58,807 bases of DNA from an uncultured Collinsella sp. (GTDB taxonomy: Bacteria > Actinomycetota > Coriobacteriia > Coriobacteriales > Coriobacteriaceae), in contig CABQLK010000008.1 in assembly GCA_902465015.1 (NCBI GenBank), positions 1 to 58,807 of the forward strand, written 5' to 3'. Position 1 is the stretch's first letter. Each line of letters opens with the position of its first letter. Made by a program: the position numbers and the translations under genes. Positions 46,276 to 55,400 of the stretch are shown here, in pieces. The notes under the pieces are model-generated. The model had not been told where the DNA came from, did not search any database, and saw only the letters and a program-made list of their open reading frames with translations.

Positions 46276-46686
46276 TCAGTCCGCCAGCTGTGCCCATTCG
46301 TGCGGATCGTAGACCTTTACGTGTTTGTTGGGCTTGCCGCTCCAGTACTCCTCGTCCATAAAGGGCAGATATGCCTGAACGCCGGGGCAGATAAAGGGAA
46401 TCCGCTGCTGTTGCAGTCGCTCGCGCTGGCGCTGCTCCAGGTGCGCCTCGGATATGACGGTCGGCATACCGGACAGCTCGACGAGGCTTGCCTGGATTCG
46501 CTTAAGGTCGGGGAGTCCCGCGTGCCATGACACCCGCATGATCAAAAAGGATGCACGGCGGTATTTTGCCTGCATCACCGTGATGGCGGGGCGCAGTGTG
46601 GGATGGATTTTGTCCCGTTCGGGCCAAAGGTCAGCAGTGATCTCGAGGCCCAGGGTCTCCCATAGGTAATCAAGCTCTTCGTCCAT
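46276..46686 (-). CDS. Hypothetical protein with PFICPG motif
   Basis: A 136-residue cytoplasmic protein. The segment RERLQQQRIPFICPGVQAYLP resembles the I-P-F-I-V-P-G motif of helix-turn-helix proteins seen in several anaerobes, but the C-terminal DNA-binding half such proteins carry is absent, so it may be a truncated form. I do not recognise a function. ATG 46686 has GAGG 4 bases upstream; an alternative TTG at 46707 lacks one. It ends in TGA, one of three in the window. Confidence 0.5.
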   Translation of the reverse strand: MDEELDYLWETLGLEITADLWPERDKIHPTLRPAITVMQAKYRRASFLIMRVSWHAGLPDLKRIQASLVELSGMPTVISEAHLEQRQRERLQQQRIPFICPGVQAYLPFMDEEYWSGKPNKHVKVYDPHEWAQLAD

Positions 46687-46878
46687 GGCGCCTCGATATC
46701 CGTGCAATGATGACGGTTCGATTGTGCCATCAGCCGCGAGTGCTGCATTGTTGTAATCTACCAGCGGTAGATGTGGGATGTTTTACGGGCTTTGACGCCG
46801 TAGGTGTCGCTGGTGCTTCACAGGTCCTTCACGTGTTGGCCGTATTTGACTGAATTTCAAAAAAGTCAAAATTAGGGC

Positions 46879-46907
46879 TTGCGTCACGGCGGGACTTCCC
46901 GTATATT
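46879..46907 (+). promoter_or_regulatory. tRNA operon promoter
   Basis: TTGCGT (46879-46884), 17-base spacer, TATATT (46902-46907), 45 bases before tRNA-Gln. The gap 46708-46878 upstream shows only a small CTACCAGCGGTAG inverted repeat. Confidence 0.75.
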
Positions 46908-46951
46908 TCTTTCTTGCGCAAAGGCACAGCCGAGCGCAGCGATGCAGTCAT

Positions 46952-47025
46952 TGGGATGTCGTCTAATGGCAGGACAGCGGATTCTGGTTCCGTCAATGGG
47001 GGTTCGACTCCCTCCATCCCAGCCA
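46952..47025 (+). tRNA. tRNA-Gln (anticodon CTG)
   Basis: Acceptor arms TGGGATG / CATCCCA, anticodon stem GCGGA / TCCGT with loop TTCTGGT (anticodon CTG, codon CAG), T-arm GGGGGTTCGACTCCC. The CCA end is encoded (47023-47025). 74 bases including CCA. Confidence 0.95.
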
Positions 47026-47042
47026 TTGCATTTGCTACATAT

Positions 47043-47119
47043 GGCCCGTTCGTCTAGCGGTTTAGGACGCCGCCCTCTCAAGGCGGAGATCACCAGTTCG
47101 AATCTGGTACGGGCTACCA
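47043..47119 (+). tRNA. tRNA-Glu (anticodon CTC)
   Basis: Acceptor GGCCCGT / ACGGGCT (a G-U closing pair), anticodon stem CCGCC / GGCGG with loop CTCTCAA (anticodon CTC, codon GAG), T-arm CCAGTTCGAATCTGG. CCA is encoded (47117-47119). It lies 17 bases after tRNA-Gln, probably on one transcript. Confidence 0.95.
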
Positions 47120-47129
47120 AAATTGAACG

Positions 47130-47157
47130 CCCGGGCCTCGTAAGAGACCCGGGTTTT
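47130..47157 (+). terminator. tRNA operon terminator
   Basis: CCCGGGCCTC / GAGACCCGGG stem around GTAA, followed by TTTT, 10 bases after tRNA-Glu. Confidence 0.85.
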
Positions 47158-47213
47158 GTGTATTGACCGTATATACGGCGCCTGCCGTGTTTCGCTCAGA
47201 TCGAGGAGTAGCC

Positions 47214-48131
47214 ATGGATCTGCCCATCAGCTTGCAAGACATCACGTATGCCGAGAACTATCTGGCGCAGGGCGACCTGGCTACGGCGACGCCGCTGCTG
47301 GAGCGCCTGGTGGAGCTCGCCGAGGAGTATATCGACGCCGAGTGCAAGACGGAGGAGAAGCGCCAATACTTTAGCTTCGATAGCAAGTTTGAGCGCTTGG
47401 CCTATCGCCGCGTGGAGAAGGATCCGCGCGAGCTCGTGCAGGTCGAGGTGCCGTTTGACCGCCTGTACTCTGATATGGCGTTTGCCTACATTCGCCAGCA
47501 GGATTATGTGAGCGCTCGTAATGCCCTGATGCAGGCTGTGCGTTGGGACCCCATGAACTGCAACTATCGCTTGGATTTGGCCGAGCTGTTCCGCGCTCTC
47601 GAGGACAAGCAGGAATGGGCTTCGCTTTCGTTTTCGGTGCTGGAGCGTGCGAGCGACGGTAAGTGTGCCGCCCGCGCCTATGCCAACTTGGGGCAGTACT
47701 TCTTGGAGCCCGAGACCGAGAACGTCTCGGCCGCCGTGGGTTGTGCCCGCTTGGCCCTGCGCCTTGCGCCTGGCGATGCGCATACGACGCGCCTGCTCAA
47801 CAAGATTCATGCTGCCTATCCCGATGCCGCCGAGGAGAGCGACGAGCACGTGATGGGCGAGCTGAGCCTGCAGGGCGTACCGACCTCGCCTTCGGCCGAG
47901 ATTGCCATTTGCCTGATCATGTGTGCGACCGATGCTGCGAGCGACGGTGACAAGCAGGAGGCGACGCGTCTGACGGTGCGCGCCCGCGACCTGGTGGGCG
48001 AGGAGGCCTGCGCGGCGATCATCAAGCTGGTGCGCGAGAGCGATGCCGAGCTCAACGCCGAGCGCAAGGCTAAGCGCGAAGCTACGGGCAAGGGTTCCGA
48101 TGGCGCCAAGGAGGCCGGCGATGCCCAGTAA
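47214..48131 (+). CDS. TPR-like helical repeat protein
   Basis: A 305-residue soluble protein of tetratricopeptide-like helical pairs: DITYAENYLAQGDLATATPLLERLV, YSDMAFAYIRQQDYVSARNALMQAV, then YANLGQYFLEPETENVSAAVGCARLAL. A lysine/glutamate-rich tail follows near 275. No catalytic domain. It overlaps smpB by 11 bases, so it may be translated with it. The function is unknown; protein-protein scaffolding is the usual TPR role. ATG 47214 has GAGGAG upstream. Confidence 0.75.
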   Translation: MDLPISLQDITYAENYLAQGDLATATPLLERLVELAEEYIDAECKTEEKRQYFSFDSKFERLAYRRVEKDPRELVQVEVPFDRLYSDMAFAYIRQQDYVSARNALMQAVRWDPMNCNYRLDLAELFRALEDKQEWASLSFSVLERASDGKCAARAYANLGQYFLEPETENVSAAVGCARLALRLAPGDAHTTRLLNKIHAAYPDAAEESDEHVMGELSLQGVPTSPSAEIAICLIMCATDAASDGDKQEATRLTVRARDLVGEEACAAIIKLVRESDAELNAERKAKREATGKGSDGAKEAGDAQ

Positions 48132-48591
48132 GCGCGAGCGCAAGCTCATCTCCAAGAATCGCTCGGCACATCACGAGTACTTTATCGACGAGACGTTTGA
48201 GTGCGGCATTGAGCTGAGCGGTACCGAGGTCAAGTCGATTCGCGAGCGCGCCTGCCAGATCACTGATACCTTTGCGCTGATTCGTGGCGGGGAGTGCTGG
48301 CTGGTGGGTCTGCATATTCACCCTTACAGCCACGGTGGTGTGTGGAATCGTGATCCCGATCGCCGGCGCCGTCTGCTGCTGCATCGCAAGGAGATTGATT
48401 TTCTCGATGGCAAGCTGCGCAACCGCGGCTATGCGCTGGTGCCGCTGGAGCTCTACTTTAATACCGACGGCCGCGTTAAGCTGCTGCTGGGTCTAGGCCG
48501 CGGCAAGAAGCTCTACGACAAACGCGAGGACATGGCCAAGCGTGACGTTCAGCGCGAAATCGATCGCGCGCTCAAGGAACGCAACCGCTGA
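48121..48591 (+). CDS. smpB: SsrA-binding protein SmpB
   Basis: A 156-residue SmpB, which delivers tmRNA to stalled ribosomes. Segments KNRSAHHEYFIDETFECGIELSGTEVKSIR, LHIHPYS and the basic C-terminus YDKREDMAKRD are diagnostic. ATG 48121 has AAGGAGG 7 bases upstream, inside the end of the TPR gene. It ends in TGA. No tmRNA (ssrA) gene is visible downstream in this window. Confidence 0.95.
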   Translation: MPSKRERKLISKNRSAHHEYFIDETFECGIELSGTEVKSIRERACQITDTFALIRGGECWLVGLHIHPYSHGGVWNRDPDRRRRLLLHRKEIDFLDGKLRNRGYALVPLELYFNTDGRVKLLLGLGRGKKLYDKREDMAKRDVQREIDRALKERNR

Positions 48592-48603
48592 CCACCCTTC
48601 ATA

Positions 48604-48670
48604 AGTTGCGGTGGAATACGGACTGTTTTGCCTGTTTGAGGGGCTATTCAGTCTCTATTTCACCGCAACT
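48604..48670. repeat. Palindromic repeat family A, copy 5 (67 bp)
   Basis: Outer arms AGTTGCGGTGGAATA (one change) and TATTTCACCGCAACT; the inner part is the most diverged of the five. It begins 12 bases after the smpB stop. Confidence 0.93.
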
Positions 48671-48712
48671 GTGGGCGTCTCATCTTGCTTACTGTTCTGA
48701 CACATATGTCTC

Positions 48713-48746
48713 AAAGGCGGCATCCGTTATGGGCGCCGCCTTTTTT
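48713..48746 (+). terminator. Terminator between smpB and flavin reductase
   Basis: AAAGGCGGC / GCCGCC(TTT) stem with a TTTTTT run. It follows repeat A5 by 42 bases and probably ends the smpB transcript. Confidence 0.88.
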
Positions 48747-48797
48747 GTGGGTACATACTTCCATGAGGTTCCAACCCGGGTTAGGGGAGTGATCGTT

Positions 48798-49301
48798 ATG
48801 GATAAAACTGCGTTCTTTACGATGCCGAGCGGCCTGTATGTGGTGAGCGCCGCGGCCGATGGACTGCGCGCCGGCTGCGTCATCAACACGGCGGTGCAGG
48901 TGACGTCTACGCCGCCGCGCATCTCGGTTGCCGTGAATAAGGAAAATGTCACGTCTGGTGTTATCTCGTCCGCCAAGGCCTTTGCGCTGACCGTGATCGA
49001 TCAGACGGCCGATATGCTCTACATTGGCAACTTTGGGTTCCGCACCAGCAGCGACTATGACAAGTTTGCCAAGTACGAGACCCGCGAGACTGCCCTTGGC
49101 ATGCCCTATGTGCCCGAGCACGCGGCAGCGCTGTTTAGTTGCCGTCTGATCGACACCGTGGACGTGGGCACGCACCTGCTGTTTATCGGCGAGGTTGAGG
49201 ATGCCGAGCGTCTGAGCGGCGAGACACCGTTGACCTATGACTACTACCACAAGGTGCTGAAGGGCAAGACGCCTCCGAAGGCGTCCTCGTATCAAGGCTA
49301 G
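48798..49301 (+). CDS. Flavin reductase family protein
   Basis: A 167-residue FMN-binding split-barrel protein of the flavin reductase (FlaRed/HpaC-like) family: DKTAFFTMPSGLYVVSAAADG, AVQVTSTPPRISVAVNKENVTS and HLLFIGEVEDAERLS. ATG 48798 has GGGGAG 8 bases upstream. A rubredoxin-like gene follows 88 bases later; in Moorella-type Hrb the same two domains are fused, so they may form an NAD(P)H-flavin-rubredoxin relay in oxygen defence. That link is inference. Confidence 0.85.
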   Translation: MDKTAFFTMPSGLYVVSAAADGLRAGCVINTAVQVTSTPPRISVAVNKENVTSGVISSAKAFALTVIDQTADMLYIGNFGFRTSSDYDKFAKYETRETALGMPYVPEHAAALFSCRLIDTVDVGTHLLFIGEVEDAERLSGETPLTYDYYHKVLKGKTPPKASSYQG

Positions 49302-49318
49302 AAATGCTGTAAAACTAC

Positions 49319-49346
49319 TTGCATAATATTATTGAGAATATATACT
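49319..49346 (+). promoter_or_regulatory. Probable rubredoxin promoter
   Basis: TTGCAT (49319-49324), a 16-base spacer and TATACT (49341-49346) in a strongly AT-rich stretch, 44 bases before the rubredoxin start. Confidence 0.6.
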
Positions 49347-49389
49347 AATAAGTAAGTACACCAGCAGTCACGTTCGAGAGGAGAACATC

Positions 49390-49533
49390 ATGGCTGAGGA
49401 GAAGAAGACGTATAAGTTTGTGTGCACCGTTTGCGGTTACGAGGTTGAGGTCGACACGCCCGAGCTGCCCGAGGACTACGTGTGCCCGGTCTGCGGCGTC
49501 GGCCCCGATGAGTTTGAGCTTGTCGAGGAGTAG
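49390..49533 (+). CDS. Short rubredoxin-type protein
   Basis: A 47-residue protein with two CxxC pairs (C12, C15, C32, C35) that should bind one iron. The C-terminal half LPEDYVCPVCGVGPDEFE is classic rubredoxin, and YKFVCTVCGYE the N-terminal half, but only 16 residues separate the pairs against about 29 in classical rubredoxins, so the central loop is missing. GAGAGGAG precedes ATG 49390. Probable electron carrier; a rubrerythrin C-terminal domain is the nearest alternative. Confidence 0.85.
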   Translation: MAEEKKTYKFVCTVCGYEVEVDTPELPEDYVCPVCGVGPDEFELVEE

Positions 49534-49573
49534 CTCGTAGACACACGACTTGCAACAACATGTAGCTCTGTCC

Positions 49574-49609
49574 AAGGGTCCCGGTCGAATTCTCGGCCGG
49601 GACCCTTTT
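49574..49609 (+). terminator. Rubredoxin terminator
   Basis: AAGGGTCCCGG / CCGGGACCCTT 11-base-pair stem followed by a short T run. Confidence 0.92.
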
Positions 49610-49640
49610 GATTTATCTGACGGTTTAAAACGGTCTCACG

Positions 49641-49657
49641 TGTTACAGATTGAGACG
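49641..49657. repeat. Solo arm of repeat B
   Basis: TGTTACAGATTGAGACG matches the right arm of the palindromes at 51929-52147 except for the T at position 11, which is also found in their third unit. No matching left arm is clear. Confidence 0.75.
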
Positions 49658-49685
49658 TTATATCTGGACAGTCACGCCATCCCAA

Positions 49686-50942
49686 TTACATCCCCGTTAG
49701 CAGCACGATGTCGAGAATCGTCACGATGACGCCGATCCCTACGAGCAGCGCGTTGAGCGGGCGCGAGTTGGCGTATTTGCCCATAACGCGGGGCGAACTG
49801 GTGAGTCGTATGAGCACAAAGACCGTAATCGGCAACTGAAGCGACAGCAGCGCCTGACTCCAGATGAGACCCTCAAAAGGATTCGGGACGACCAAGCACG
49901 CCGCCACTGCGCCGACGAAACAAGCCGCCACCCCGATCGAGGAATGTCGGTCGTGGATGTCGTATTCCTCGTCGAACATGCCTGCGGTGATGGTGCCCGC
50001 CGCCATGCCCGCCGTCACACTACTCGATATACCCGCAAACAGCAGTGCCACCGCAAAGATGGCCGAGCTTGCCGGGCCCAGAATGGGGGAGAGCGTGGCC
50101 GCTGCGACTGCGAGGTCGTCTACGACAATGCCGTGCGCAAAGAAGGTCGTTGCGGCCAGGATGACCATGGCCGAGTTGATTGCCCAGCCCACGCCCATCG
50201 AAAAGAGCGTGTCGAAGAGCTCGTAGCGCAGACGCTCTTCGATAACCTGGTCGCCTTGGCCTTCGAAGTGCATGGATTGGATGACCTCGGAGTGCAGAAA
50301 AAGGTTGTGTGGCATTACGACCGCACCCAGGACACTCACGATAATCGCAGCAGAGCCAGTGGGCATACTAGGCGTGATCCAGCTTGCGGCGGCTTGCGGC
50401 CAGTCGACCTTGACTAGTGCAAGCTCGGCCAAAAACGAGAGTCCTACCACGCCTACGAAGGCGATGATCCAGCGTTCGGCATGCTTGTAGGAGTTCGTCA
50501 TGAGCATCGCCATCGATACTGTCGCCACGATGACACAGCCCGCGCGCACGGGCAGCCCAAAGAGCATTTGAAGGGCAATCGCGCCGCCCAGGACCTCGGC
50601 CATGGCGGTGGCGATGGTCGCGAGATAGGCGCTGGCGAGCACCGTGCGTCCCACGATGCGGGGGAGAAAGCGTGTCGTGGCCTCGGCAAGGCAGGCGCCC
50701 GTGGCGATACCCAGGTGCGCCGCGTTGTGCTGCAGCACGATGAGCATAATCGTGGACAGCGTGACGATCCACAGCAGCGCGTAGCCAAACTGCGAGCCCG
50801 CGGCCATATTGGAGGCCCAGTTGCCCGGGTCGATAAAGCCGACGGTCACGAGCAGCCCGGGGCCGATATGCCGCGCAATGTCTAGGCCTCCGTGACCACC
50901 GGTGCGTCGGGAGCCAAAGTGTTGTTTGAGATGGTTGAGCAT
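49686..50942 (-). CDS. mntH: Nramp-family divalent metal transporter
   Basis: A 418-residue proton-coupled Mn2+/Fe2+ importer. The transmembrane-1 metal motif is GFIDPGNWASNMAAG (D38, N41); the transmembrane-6 motif is GAVVMPHNLFLHS. Eleven hydrophobic helices are expected. ATG 50942 has CAGGAG 7 bases upstream on the minus strand. GpmA, whose phosphoglycerate product pathways use Mn or no metal, lies upstream on the same strand, 75 bases away. I saw no MntR box. Confidence 0.92.
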   Translation of the reverse strand: MLNHLKQHFGSRRTGGHGGLDIARHIGPGLLVTVGFIDPGNWASNMAAGSQFGYALLWIVTLSTIMLIVLQHNAAHLGIATGACLAEATTRFLPRIVGRTVLASAYLATIATAMAEVLGGAIALQMLFGLPVRAGCVIVATVSMAMLMTNSYKHAERWIIAFVGVVGLSFLAELALVKVDWPQAAASWITPSMPTGSAAIIVSVLGAVVMPHNLFLHSEVIQSMHFEGQGDQVIEERLRYELFDTLFSMGVGWAINSAMVILAATTFFAHGIVVDDLAVAAATLSPILGPASSAIFAVALLFAGISSSVTAGMAAGTITAGMFDEEYDIHDRHSSIGVAACFVGAVAACLVVPNPFEGLIWSQALLSLQLPITVFVLIRLTSSPRVMGKYANSRPLNALLVGIGVIVTILDIVLLTGM

Positions 50943-51017
50943 GGTGCGCTCCTGCGTATGGGCGGCATGACGTCGCATCTGGGTCGTGCGGCGCCACGCG
51001 TCGGATTTGGGTTGGGG

Positions 51018-51791
51018 CTACTTGTGCGCTTTGCCCTGATTGGCCACGGCGTCGATCTTGGCGGCGATGGTCGCCGGATCGCCGATGTAGCGCTTGTCGA
51101 GGACATTGAAATCGGTATCGAAGGTGTAGACGAGCGGCACTCCGGTGGGGATGTTGACCTTGAGGATCTCCTCGGGCGTGAGGTGCTCGAGCTTCATGAC
51201 GAGTGAGCGCAGGGAGTTGCCGTGCGCGGCGATGAGTACGCGCTTGCCGGCGAGCATCTGGGGGCGAATCTCGTCTTCGAAATAAGGCCAGGCGCGGGCT
51301 ATCGTGTCCTTGAGGCACTCGGTATAGGGCAGCTGATCGGGCGCGACGTCGCGGTATTGCTCCTGGGTGTGGGGGTCGCGACTGTCGCCCGGCTCGAGCG
51401 CCGGCGGGCAGACATCGAAGGAACGGCGCCAGATGAGCACCTGCTCGTCGCCGTGCTCCGCCGCGGCATCGGCCTTGTTGAGACCCTGCAACGCGCCATA
51501 GTGGCGCTCGTTGAGCTTCCAGGATTTGATGACGGGCAGCCACTCGCGATCCATCTGGCCGAGCACGATGTCGAGGGTGTGGATCGCGCGCTTGAGACGC
51601 GAAGTGTAGCAGACGTCAAAGTCGAAACCGGCTTCTTTGAGGGCGCGGCCGCCTGCCGCCGCCTCTTCGCGGCCCGTGTCGGTGAGCTCGACATCGGTCC
51701 AGCCGGTGAACAGGTTGAGCTTGTTCCACTCGGACTCTCCGTGACGGATAAGGACAAGTTGCATTGTCTGTTGGTCTGTCTGGTGTGCCAT
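51018..51791 (-). CDS. gpmA: 2,3-bisphosphoglycerate-dependent phosphoglycerate mutase
   Basis: A 257-residue dPGM interconverting 3- and 2-phosphoglycerate in glycolysis. Catalytic histidine H17 lies in LVLIRHGESEWN; NERHYGALQGLNK and IAAHGNSLRSLV complete the site. ATG 51791 has AAGGAG 6 bases upstream. It is transcribed away from the array of repeat B and toward the transporter. Confidence 0.95.
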   Translation of the reverse strand: MAHQTDQQTMQLVLIRHGESEWNKLNLFTGWTDVELTDTGREEAAAGGRALKEAGFDFDVCYTSRLKRAIHTLDIVLGQMDREWLPVIKSWKLNERHYGALQGLNKADAAAEHGDEQVLIWRRSFDVCPPALEPGDSRDPHTQEQYRDVAPDQLPYTECLKDTIARAWPYFEDEIRPQMLAGKRVLIAAHGNSLRSLVMKLEHLTPEEILKVNIPTGVPLVYTFDTDFNVLDKRYIGDPATIAAKIDAVANQGKAHK

Positions 51792-51928
51792 AGGGGTCTC
51801 CTTGATCTGGCACGGTGTGCGTGCCGTTTGCTTGACGCCGCAAAGGATACCCGTTTTAGGCCAAAAAGTTAACCAAGACTAACAAAATTGTTGTATTTGA
51901 ATGGGATGGTGAAAGGGGGCTGCCGAAA

Positions 51929-52147
51929 TGTCTCGATCTGTAACAACTAGGGATGGAAATTGGGCCTAGGTGTTACAGATCGAGACAGGAAGAAATGGTC
52001 CTATGGAATGTCTCGATCTGTAACAGTTTGCCGCCAAAACCGGCCCTTCGTGTTACAGATCGAGACAAACCAAAACCGTCCCGCAGAAAATCTCAATCTG
52101 TAACATCTAGGCGCCAAAATCGGTTCCTCCTGTTACAGATTGAGATG
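51929..52147. repeat. Tandem array B: three palindromes, exact 80-base period
   Basis: Units start at 51929, 52009 and 52089. Each spans 59 bases with arms TGTCTCGATCTGTAACA and TGTTACAGATCGAGACA (third unit with TCTCAATC / GATTGAGA), followed by 21 unrelated bases. Centres differ in sequence. The paired change in unit 3 keeps the arms complementary. Confidence 0.92.
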
Positions 52148-52403
52148 TTTGAAGCGGTGAGCTTACAAGCCGAACTTGGGCGCCTTGTTGCCGCCCTTGA
52201 GGTCTGCGGTGTCGAGTCGCATCATGCAAAAGTCTGCGTGGCCCTCGTTTCCAGAATAATTCAAAGGGGTTGGATGCATATGTGCCGGCTGTCCCTGCAC
52301 TAAAACGTGTGCGTCAGCCTCCAAAGATGTCAAATTTCGACGTGTTTGGAGGCTGATGTACGCGTTTGATAGCAAGACGTTGATGGGTTACGTGCGTTAC
52401 GCG

Positions 52404-52427
52404 ATTGTTTCGAAACGGGCGGGAAAC
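52404..52427 (+). promoter_or_regulatory. Candidate nitrogen-regulator site upstream of gltB
   Basis: ATTGTTTCGAAA (52404-52415) is identical to a 12-mer upstream of argR. It overlaps GAAAC-N6-GAAAC (52412-52427), reminiscent of actinobacterial GlnR half-sites, about 20 bases upstream of the TACTAT candidate -10. Regulatory role is conjecture. Confidence 0.35.
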
Positions 52428-52496
52428 ACAACGATGCCCCGATGCTCCTACTATGCCTATTCAACTGACTGTCTAAATATCTAGGGGAGGATCGCG

Positions 52497-55400
52497 ATGC
52501 AGGCAGATTCCGCTCAGCAGCAGGGCCTTTATCGCCCCGAATTCGACCACGATGCATGTGGCATCGGCGCGCTTGCCGATATCAACGGTGAGCGCCATCA
52601 CCAGATTCTGGACGATGCGCTGTCCATTCTGGTCAACTTGGAGCACCGCGGCGGCACGGGACTCGAGAAGAACACCGGCGACGGCGCCGGCATCCTGTTC
52701 CAGGTTCCGCATCACTTTTTTCGAAAAGAGGCCCAAAAGTGCGGCCAGATTCTGCCGGCAGAGGGCGACTATGGCGTGGCCATGCTGTTCTTCCCGCAGG
52801 ACGACAAGGGCGTAGAGGATGCCCGCCGCGTGTTTGAGGAGGGTTGCGCCGAGGCCGGCGTGCCGCTGCTCTTTTGGCGTGAGGTGCCGGTCGATCCGCA
52901 CGACCTGGGTGAGACGGCGCGTGCCTGCATGCCCACTATCCTGCAGGCCTTCCTGGGCCGTCCGGACGACACGCCGGCGGGTGACGCCTTCGAGCGTCGC
53001 CTGTACGTGTGCCGCCGCACCATCGAGAAGAAGGCCGACGCCGAGTTTGCCCTGCGAGACAAGATCTTCTACGTGTGCTCCATGAGCTCGCGCACCATCG
53101 TGTACAAGGGCATGCTGGTCGCCACGCAGATGCGCCGCTTCTTCATCGATCTCAACGACGCCGCCGTCAAAACGGCCGTGGCGCTCGTCCACTCGCGCTA
53201 CTCCACCAACACCACGCCCAGCTGGGAGCGCGCGCATCCCAACCGCTTTATCATCCACAACGGCGAGATCAACACCCTCAAGGGCAATGTCAACTGGATT
53301 CGCGCCCGCGAACCCAACCTGTACAGTCCCGTGTTGCAGCACGATCTTGAGCGCGTGATGCCCATCATCAACCGCGAGGGCTCCGACTCCGCGATTCTGG
53401 ACAACGTGCTCGAGTTCTTGGTCATGAACGGTCGCCCGCTCACGCGTGCCGCATCCATGCTGCTGCCCGAGCCGTGGGACCACAACGACAGCCTGAGTGA
53501 GGAGTGCCGCGCCTACGACGCTTACCAGTCCATGCTCATGGAGCCGTGGGATGGCCCGGCGGCCATCGCCTTTACCGACGGTCGCACGCTGGGTGCCGCC
53601 CTCGACCGTAACGGCCTGCGTCCCGCCCGCTACTATGTGACGCGCGACGGTCGCTTTATGCTGGCGAGCGAGGTGGGCACCATCGAGGTGAGCCCCGAGA
53701 ACATCCTGACGAGCGGCTGCCTAGGACCGGGCCAGATGCTCGAGGTCGACTTTGCCCGCGGGCGCGTCATCTACAACGATGAGCTGCGTGCCCGTTACGC
53801 CAAGGAAAAGCCCTACCGTGATTGGATTGCCGAGGAGACGCTAACCGTTGACGCGCTCGATGAGCCCGTTGCGGCAACGCCCGCCGAGGACGCCGAGGTG
53901 CCCGCCGCCGTGCGTATGGCCAAGCTCGGCTACCACTGGGATGACGTCGACGAGGTCGTGCGTCCCATGGCCCAGCAGGGCAAGGCGCCGCTCGCCTCGA
54001 TGGGCATCGATGCGCCGCTGGCCTGCCTGTCCAAGAAGACGCGCTCGTTCTACGACTACTTCTATCAGCTGTTCGCCCAGGTCACGAACCCGCCGATCGA
54101 CGCCCTGCGCGAGCATATGGTCACCTCGACCACGCTCTACCTGGGCAATCACGGCAACCTGCTCGAGGACTCCCGCGCGGCTTGCCAGCTGGTGCGCCTG
54201 GAGCGCCCGCTGCTGAGCGAGGAGGAGTTCGACCGCATTTGCGCGATTGACCGTGTTGGCTTTAAGACCCGCCGGTTCCGTGCCGTCTACCGCCGCGATG
54301 CCGGCGAGGGCGCGCTGCAGGCTGCGCTCAAGCAGCTTGCCGAAGACGTCGAGGCTGCGGTTCGCGATGGCGTGAACATCGTGGTGCTGAGCGATCGCGC
54401 CGGAGCGGGCGAGGTGCCCGTGCCGTCGCTGCTCGCCGTGGGCTGCGTGCACAACCACCTGATCCGTGCCGGCGTGCGCACCTTTGCCGATATCGTGGTG
54501 GAGTGCGGCGACGCCGTGTCCCCGCACGACTTTGCGGCGCTGGTGGGCTACTCCGCAAGCGGCATCTATCCGTACAACGCGCATGCGTGCATCCGCGATC
54601 TGGCGGCACGCGGCGATCTGGACGTGACGGCCGAGCAGGGCATCGCCAATTACAACAAGGCCGCGACGGCGGGCATCGTCTCCATCATGTCCAAGATGGG
54701 CATCTCCACGGTGCAGAGCTACCATTCGGCGCAGATCTTCGAGGCCGTGGGCTTTACGCCCGAGTTCGTCAACGCGTACTTTGCCGGCACGGTGAGCCGT
54801 GTGGGCGGTATGGGTGTCGAGGACGTCGAGCGCGAGCAAAATGAGCGCTATGACGCCGCGCTTGCTATCCTTAAGAGCCCGGCTCCCGATCAGCTGCCCA
54901 CGTTGGGCCTGACCAAGTGGCGCCCGCTCGGCGGCGAGGATCACCTCATCGATCCGCAGACTGTCTACTTGCTGCAGACCGCCTGCCGTGAGGACAGCTA
55001 CGACACCTTTAAGGAGTACAGCGCCCGCCTGCACCGCACCGGCCGTGCCGTGCGCCTGCGCGACCTGCTGGACTTTGATGCCAGCGGCCGCACTCCGGTG
55101 GCACTCGACGAGGTCGAGCCCGCGCTCAACATCGTCCGCCGCTTTAACACCGGCGCCATGTCGTACGGCTCCATCAGCAAGGAAGCACACGAGTGCATGG
55201 CCATCGCCATGAACCGCCTGCATGGCCGTTCCAACTCCGGCGAGGGCGGCGAGGACCCGCGCCGCGAGACTCCGCTGGCTAACGGTGACTCCAAGAACTC
55301 CGCGATCAAGCAGGTAGCAAGTGCGCGATTTGGCGTGACGAGCCGCTACCTGTGCAGCGCCTTCGAGATTCAGATCAAGATGGCCCAGGGCGCCAAGCCC

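Larger units (their letters stand above)
51792..52496. other. 705-base intergenic region
   Basis: Contains array B (51929-52147), a small hairpin TCAGCCTCCAAA / TTTGGAGGCTGA (52314-52356), and the gltB promoter area (TACTAT at 52449). A minus-strand frame from 52375 to 52163 ends DTADLKGGNKAPKFGL and could be the tail of a decayed gene, but no family is recognisable. Nothing else is supported. Confidence 0.7.

Noticed and set aside
48592..49685. tmRNA (ssrA) gene next to smpB
   Set aside because: No tRNA-like ends or tag-peptide frame are visible; the gap holds repeat A5 and a terminator.
51929..52147. CRISPR array
   Set aside because: Only three units, each an inverted repeat with different centres, and no cas genes. 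A palindrome array explains it better.
52163..52375. 70-residue minus-strand frame as a gene
   Set aside because: Its C-terminus looks protein-like but no domain, start or neighbour supports it; at most a gene remnant.
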